Shown: one piece after another, positions 60,003 through 64,000 of the stretch
Numbering within the stretch: the stretch's first letter is position 1
How the letters are laid out: every line of letters starts with the position of its first letter
NCBI GenBank assembly: GCA_963920705.1
Contig: OY987240.1
Coordinates: 5,916,766 to 5,980,765, forward strand
Reading direction: 5' to 3'
Source: Odiellus spinosus
Taxonomy: Eukaryota > Arthropoda > Arachnida > Opiliones > Phalangiidae
DNA length: 64,000 nucleotides
Notes under the pieces: generated by a model
What the model saw: only the letters and a program-made list of their open reading frames with translations
What the model was told of the DNA's origin: nothing
The model's database searches: none
Position numbers and translations under genes: made by a program

Positions 60003-60075
60003 GTATCTATGGTGTAGTGGTAATCACGTCCGCCACACACGCGGAAGGACCCAGGTTCGAGCCCTGGTAGGTACA
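60003..60075 (+). tRNA. tRNA-Val(CAC) with base 33 changed to A
   Basis: The anticodon loop is CACACAC, so the near-universal U33 that makes the U-turn is A. The rest of the fold is intact. It is probably a recent, non-functional change. Confidence 0.65.
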
Positions 60076-60448
60076 ATTTTAAACTTTCATTGAACTTCAG
60101 TATTTTATGTCATTTTTGCTTTTATAAAGGTACAGTATTTTCTGATCTTAAGTATCTATGGTGTAGTGGTTATCACGTCCGCCTAACACGCGGAAGGACC
60201 CAGGTTCGAGCCCTGGTAGATACAATGTTAAGATTTCATTGATCTTTGGTATTTTATGTCATTTTTGTTTTTATAAAAGATATACAACAGAAGGGTAAGT
60301 ATCTATTGTGTAGTGGTTATCACGTCCGCCTCACACGCGGAAGGACCCAGGTTCGGGCCCTGGTAGGTACAATGTTAAACTTTCATTGAACTTCAGTATT
60401 TTATGTCATTTTTGCTTTTATAAAAGGTACAGTACTTTCTGATCTTAA

Positions 60449-60521
60449 GTATCTATGGTGTAGTGGTTATCACGTCCGCCTCACACGCGGAAGGACCCAG
60501 GTTCGAGCCCTGGTAGGTACA
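60449..60521 (+). tRNA. tRNA-Val(CAC), clean copy near the array end
   Basis: Identical in structure to the reference at 2559. Intact members therefore reach within 1 kb of the array edge. Confidence 0.9.
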
Positions 60522-61442
60522 ATGTTAAACTTTCATTGAACTTCAGTATTTTATGTCATTTTTGCTTTTATAAAAGGTACAGTACTTTCTGATCTTAAGT
60601 ATCTATGGTGTAGTGGTTATCACGTCCGCCTCACACGCGGAAGGACCCAGGTTCGAGCCCTGGTAGGCACAATGTTAAACTTTCATTGAACTTCAGTATT
60701 TTATGTCGTTTTTGCTTTTATAAAAGGTACAGTACTTTTTGATCTTAAGTATCTATGGTGTAGTGGTTATCACGTCCGATTTACACGCGGAAGGACCCAG
60801 GTTCGAGCTTTGCTAGGTACAATGTTAAACTTTCATTGAACTTCAGTATTTTATGTCATTTATGCTTTTATAAAAGGTACAGTACTACCTGAACTTAAGT
60901 ATCTATGGTATAGTGGTTATCACGTCTGCCTAACACGCGGAAGGACCCAGGTTGTATAAAAGATATACAACAGATGAAGGATAAGTATCTATTGTGTAGT
61001 GGTAATCACGTCCGCTTTACACGCGGAAGGACCCAGGTTCGAGCCCTGGTAGGTACAATGTTAAACTTTCATTGAACTTTGGTATTTTATGTCATTTTTG
61101 CTTTTATAAAAGGTACAGTACTTCGTGATCTTAAGTATCTATGGTGTAGTGGTTATCACGTCCGCCTCACACGCGGAAGGACCCTGGTTCGAGCCCCGGT
61201 AGGTACAATGTTAAACTTTCATTGAACTTTGGTATTTTATGTCATTTTTGCTTTTATAAAAGGTACAGTACTTCGTGATCTTAAGTATCTATGGTGTAGT
61301 GGTTATCACGTCCGCCTAACACGCGGAAGGACCCAGGTTCTAGCCCTGGTAGATACAATGTTAAGATGTCATTGATCTTTGGTGTTTTATGTCATTTTTG
61401 CTTTTATAAAAGATATACAACAGATGAAGGATAAGTATTCTT

Positions 61443-61460
61443 AGAACCCGGTAGGGTTCT
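61443..61460. other. Perfect hairpin just past the array end
   Basis: AGAACCC GGTA GGGTTCT, a seven-pair stem, begins five bases after the last array base. There is no T-run after it, so it does not look like a terminator. Confidence 0.5.
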
Positions 61461-61772
61461 ATGTATTGGGCCCATCATCATCTGTAATGCTATTTTGATT
61501 TCCTAAAAAATTCAGTCTCTAGCCAATCAAAACGCTCCATTCTCCCATAGAATAACATTAAAATCGACTCTTTCGACGACAAGTCCAGTGATTGACAGAA
61601 CTAAAAGAGGAATTATTTGTTACAGATATAATCACTTTTAAATGGTAGAGCAAGGTTCGAATGTTGAACTTTTCAAGTTTCATTTAAAAATATTAAGTCT
61701 AAGTATTTTAAAATTAATTCTAAAGTTGACCCTTTTTTTGGTACTTAGCTGGTTTCGCGCATGGCCAAATCG
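61461..61772. other. Unique flank, no gene seen
   Basis: AT-rich sequence without coding potential. It contains CCCATAGAATAACATTA (61544-61560), which recurs inverted at 61773-61789 and directly at 62261-62277. Confidence 0.5.
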
Positions 61773-62277
61773 TAATGTTATTCTATGGGATTTGGTTTTT
61801 TGAAAGTGGCTTACCTTTCAGATTTATTTTCTAATACTTCCGGATATTTTTCAGACTTGGATTTTCCGTGTGGTATGAATTAAGATTCGAGCTTTATTTT
61901 AAGACTAATTTCATAATTTTACACCAATTAGATGGCATACAATCTATTTATGAAAACGGAGGGAACAACAAGGCGGAGAAATAGATTCGCCAAAAACCTA
62001 AGCCTAATTTGACAAATTAGGCTTAGGTTTTATATGGCTTTTTAAAATCACGAGCACGAGCGCGCGCGCTTGATTTGGAGGCTATGGGTATTGAACTCTA
62101 ATGACTTAATTTCTCCTTCTTCATATTTTTGCCGTTTATAGACTGTGACCAAACTAATCGGTATAAAATTATGAAATTAGTCTTAAAATAAAGCCTGTAA
62201 AATATTTGGAAGCATTAGAAAATAAATCTGAAAGGTAAGTCTCTTGCAAAAAAACTAAATCCCATAGAATAACATTA
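61773..62277. repeat. Fold-back region with long imperfect inverted repeats
   Basis: The left arm 61773-61930 and right arm 62155-62277 are imperfect inverse copies. They share TAATGTTATTCTATGGG at the outer tip, TTACCTTTCAGATTTATTTT, and TTTTAAGACTAATTTCATAA near the inner end. The left arm carries about 35 extra bp. It may be a MITE or fold-back transposon; I see no clear target duplication. Confidence 0.65.
61993..62031. repeat. 19-bp-arm perfect palindrome
   Basis: Arms 61993-62011 and 62013-62031 are exact inverse copies separated by one base. It lies in the middle of the fold-back region and could extrude as a cruciform. Confidence 0.85.
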
Positions 62278-62366
62278 ATTTTCAATTTCTCCGCCTTAAA
62301 AGTACTCTCCTTTTTAAAAATGAGTGAAATTCCGAACGACTTGCCATTCCGAACGGCAATAAGGAA
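62278..62366. other. Short unique spacer before the satellite
   Basis: AT-rich, with a small direct repeat of CATTCCGAACG or a close variant. No gene is seen. Confidence 0.4.
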
Positions 62367-62870
62367 GGTATTAACATCAAAAATAATGAAAAAATTAATT
62401 GGAATTTGGTTTAAAGGGCAATGGGGAAAATATAAAGATTTCGCTGCGGCTGTCGGAGGTATTAACATCAAATTTGCTGTAATAATTAATTTAAATTTGG
62501 TTTAAAGGGCAATGGGGAAAATATAAAGATTTCATTGCGGCTGTCGGAGGTATTAACATCAAAATTGCTGAAATAATTAATTTAAATTTGGTTTAAAGGG
62601 CAATGGGGAAAATATAAAGATTTCATTGCGGCTGTCGGAGGTATTAACATCAAAATTGCTGAAATAATTAATTTAAATTTGGTTTAAAGGGCAATGGGGA
62701 AAATATAAAGATTTCACTGCGGCTGTCGGAGGTATTAACATCAAAATTGATGAAAAATTTAATTTAAATTTGGTTTAAAGGGCAATGGGGAAAATATAAT
62801 GATTTCGCTGCGGCTGTCGGAGGTATTAACATCAAAATTGATGAAAAAATTAATTTTAATTGGGTTTAAA
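62367..62870. repeat. Satellite, 91-bp period
   Basis: The landmark GGGCAATGGGG occurs at 62416, 62507, 62598, 62689, 62780 and 62871, an exact 91-bp step. Units contain GCGGCTGTCGGAGGTATTAACATC. It is unrelated to the tRNA array. Confidence 0.9.
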
Positions 62871-64000
62871 GGGCAATGGGGAAAATGTAGAGATCTGACT
62901 GAATCAAGTGAGGCTGCCCCAGCTATTAACATCAAAAATTATGAAAAAATTAATTTTAATTGGGTTTAAAGGGCAATGGTAAAAATGTAGAAATTTGACT
63001 AAATCAAGTGCGGCTGCCCCAGCCATTAACATCAAAAATTATGAAAAAATTAATTTTAATTGGGTTTAAAGGGCAATGGTAAAAATGTAGAAATTTGACT
63101 AAATCAATTGCGGCTGCCCCAGCCATTAACATCAAAAATTATGAAAAAATTAATTTTAATTGGGTTTAAAGGGCAATGGTAAAAATGTAGAAATTTGACT
63201 AAATCAAGTGCGGCTGCCGCAGCTATTAACATCAAAAATTATGAAAAAATTTAGTTTAATTAGGTTTAAAGGGCAATGGTAAAAATGTAGAAGTTTGACT
63301 AAATCAAGTGCGGCTGCCCCAGCTATTAACATCAAAAATAAGGAAAAATTAATTTTAATTGGGATTAAAGGGCAATGGTAAAAATGTAGAGATTTGACTG
63401 AATCAAGTGCGGCTGCCCCAGCTATTAACATCAAAAATAAGGAAAAAATTAATTTTAATTGGGATTAAAGGGCAATGGTAAAAATGTAGAGATTTGACTG
63501 AATCAAGTGCGGCTGCACAAGCTATTAACATCAAAAATTATGAAAAAATTAATTTTAATTGGGTTTAAAGGGCAATGGTACAAATGTAGAGATCTGACTG
63601 AATCAAGTGCGGCTGCCCCAGCTATTAACATCAAAAATAATGTAAAAATTAATTTTAATTGGGATTAAAGGGCACTGGTAAAAATGTAGAGGTTTGACTG
63701 AATCAAGTGAGGCTGCCCCAGCTATTAACATCAAAAATAATGAAAAAATAAATTTTAATTGGGATTAAAGGGCACTGGTAAAAATGTAGAAATTTGACTG
63801 AATCAAGTGAGGCTGCCCCAGCTATTAACATCAAAAATTGTGAAATAATTAATTTTAATTGGGTTTAAAGGGCAATGGTAAAAATGTAGAGATCTGCCTG
63901 AATCAAGTGCGGCTGCCCCAGCTATTAACATCAAAAATAATGAAAAAATAAATTTTAATTGGGATTAAAGGGCACTGGTAAAAATGTAGAAATTTGACTG
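62871..64000. repeat. Satellite, 100-bp period, continuing past the window
   Basis: The same landmark then occurs every 100 bp (62971, 63071, 63171, 63271, 63370, 63470, 63570, 63670, 63770, 63870, 63970; one step is 99). Units carry TGACTGAATCAAGTGCGGCTG, about 9 bp longer than the 91-bp form, and GCCCCAGC replaces GTCGGAGG. Frames across it are not genes. Confidence 0.9.

Larger units (their letters stand above)
1..61438 (+). repeat. Giant tandem array of tRNA-Val genes (about 380 units, two insertions)
   Basis: Head-to-tail units of about 150 bp, each a 73-nt tRNA-Val plus a spacer of about 77 bp, all on the + strand. The fold is: acceptor GTATCTA with TAGGTAC or TAGATAC, three-pair D stem (GTG/CAC), anticodon stem TCCGC/GCGGA, loop CTNACAC, variable AGGAC, T stem CCAGG/CCTGG, discriminator A. 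The anticodons are CAC, TAC and AAC, which together read all four valine codons if A34 becomes inosine. By-eye count: about 296 full or nearly full-length copies and 84 shortened ones. It is interrupted only by the elements at 50067-52836 and 54943-59478. D and anticodon loops match ordinary animal tRNA-Val, but the acceptor stem differs from the usual GTTTCCG/CGGAAAC. Whether the copies are expressed cannot be told from sequence. Confidence 0.95.
59479..61438 (+). repeat. Array block 9: last 13 tRNA units and array end
   Basis: Full-length: CAC 59554, 60003, 60299, 60449, 60599, 61135; TAC 60749, 60985; AAC 59703, 59853, 60152, 61285. A T-loop-fused unit starts at 60899. After a complete final spacer the next tRNA begins at 61435 (GTAT) and is cut off after four bases, where unrelated sequence starts. 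Confidence 0.9.

Noticed and set aside
62169-62505. Frames of 100 and 61 codons near the satellite start, and a 76-codon frame at 63204-63434
   Set aside because: They cover an inverted repeat or satellite monomers, and repeat with the monomer period.

Overview
The window is nuclear DNA from an animal, most likely an arthropod. The evidence is a BEL/Pao LTR retrotransposon whose primer-binding site matches the 3' end of animal tRNA-Phe, AT-rich intergenic DNA, tandem satellites, and intron-less eukaryotic tRNA genes with A and B boxes. Nothing bacterial is present. I cannot name the species.

About 54 kb is one giant head-to-tail array of tRNA-Val genes on the + strand (1-50066, 52837-54942 and 59479-61438). 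The monomer is about 150 bp: a 73-nt tRNA plus a spacer of about 77 bp. Counting by eye I find about 380 units. About 296 are full or nearly full length and about 84 are shortened. The valine anticodons CAC, TAC and AAC are interleaved at similar frequency. Each spacer carries a TATAAAA motif about 30 bp upstream of the next tRNA and T-runs that can end Pol III transcription. The array contains nested tandem duplications, several with breakpoints that I could place inside the tRNA D-arm. A few members have changed anticodons (ATC, AGC, TGC, AAT). Several deleted forms have spread as faithfully as the intact genes. No protein-coding host gene lies in the array.

Two insertions interrupt the array. 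At 50067-52836 sits a 2.77-kb element with short terminal inverted repeats, hairpins at its ends and a minus-strand reading frame with six 21-residue repeats. It resembles a non-autonomous Helitron/Helentron-like element, and the array holds a paralogous empty site for it. At 54943-59478 is a young, broken, compound BEL/Pao fossil with two 788-bp LTRs and a 5-bp GTTAA target duplication.

The array ends at 61438, four bases into a tRNA. Beyond it lie a fold-back region with a 19-bp-arm palindrome (61773-62277) and an unrelated satellite (62367 to the window end) that switches from a 91-bp to a 100-bp period at 62871.

The main open question is whether the array supplies valine tRNA in very high dosage or is a satellite that captured a tRNA gene and is maintained by unequal exchange. 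The sequence shows signs of both.
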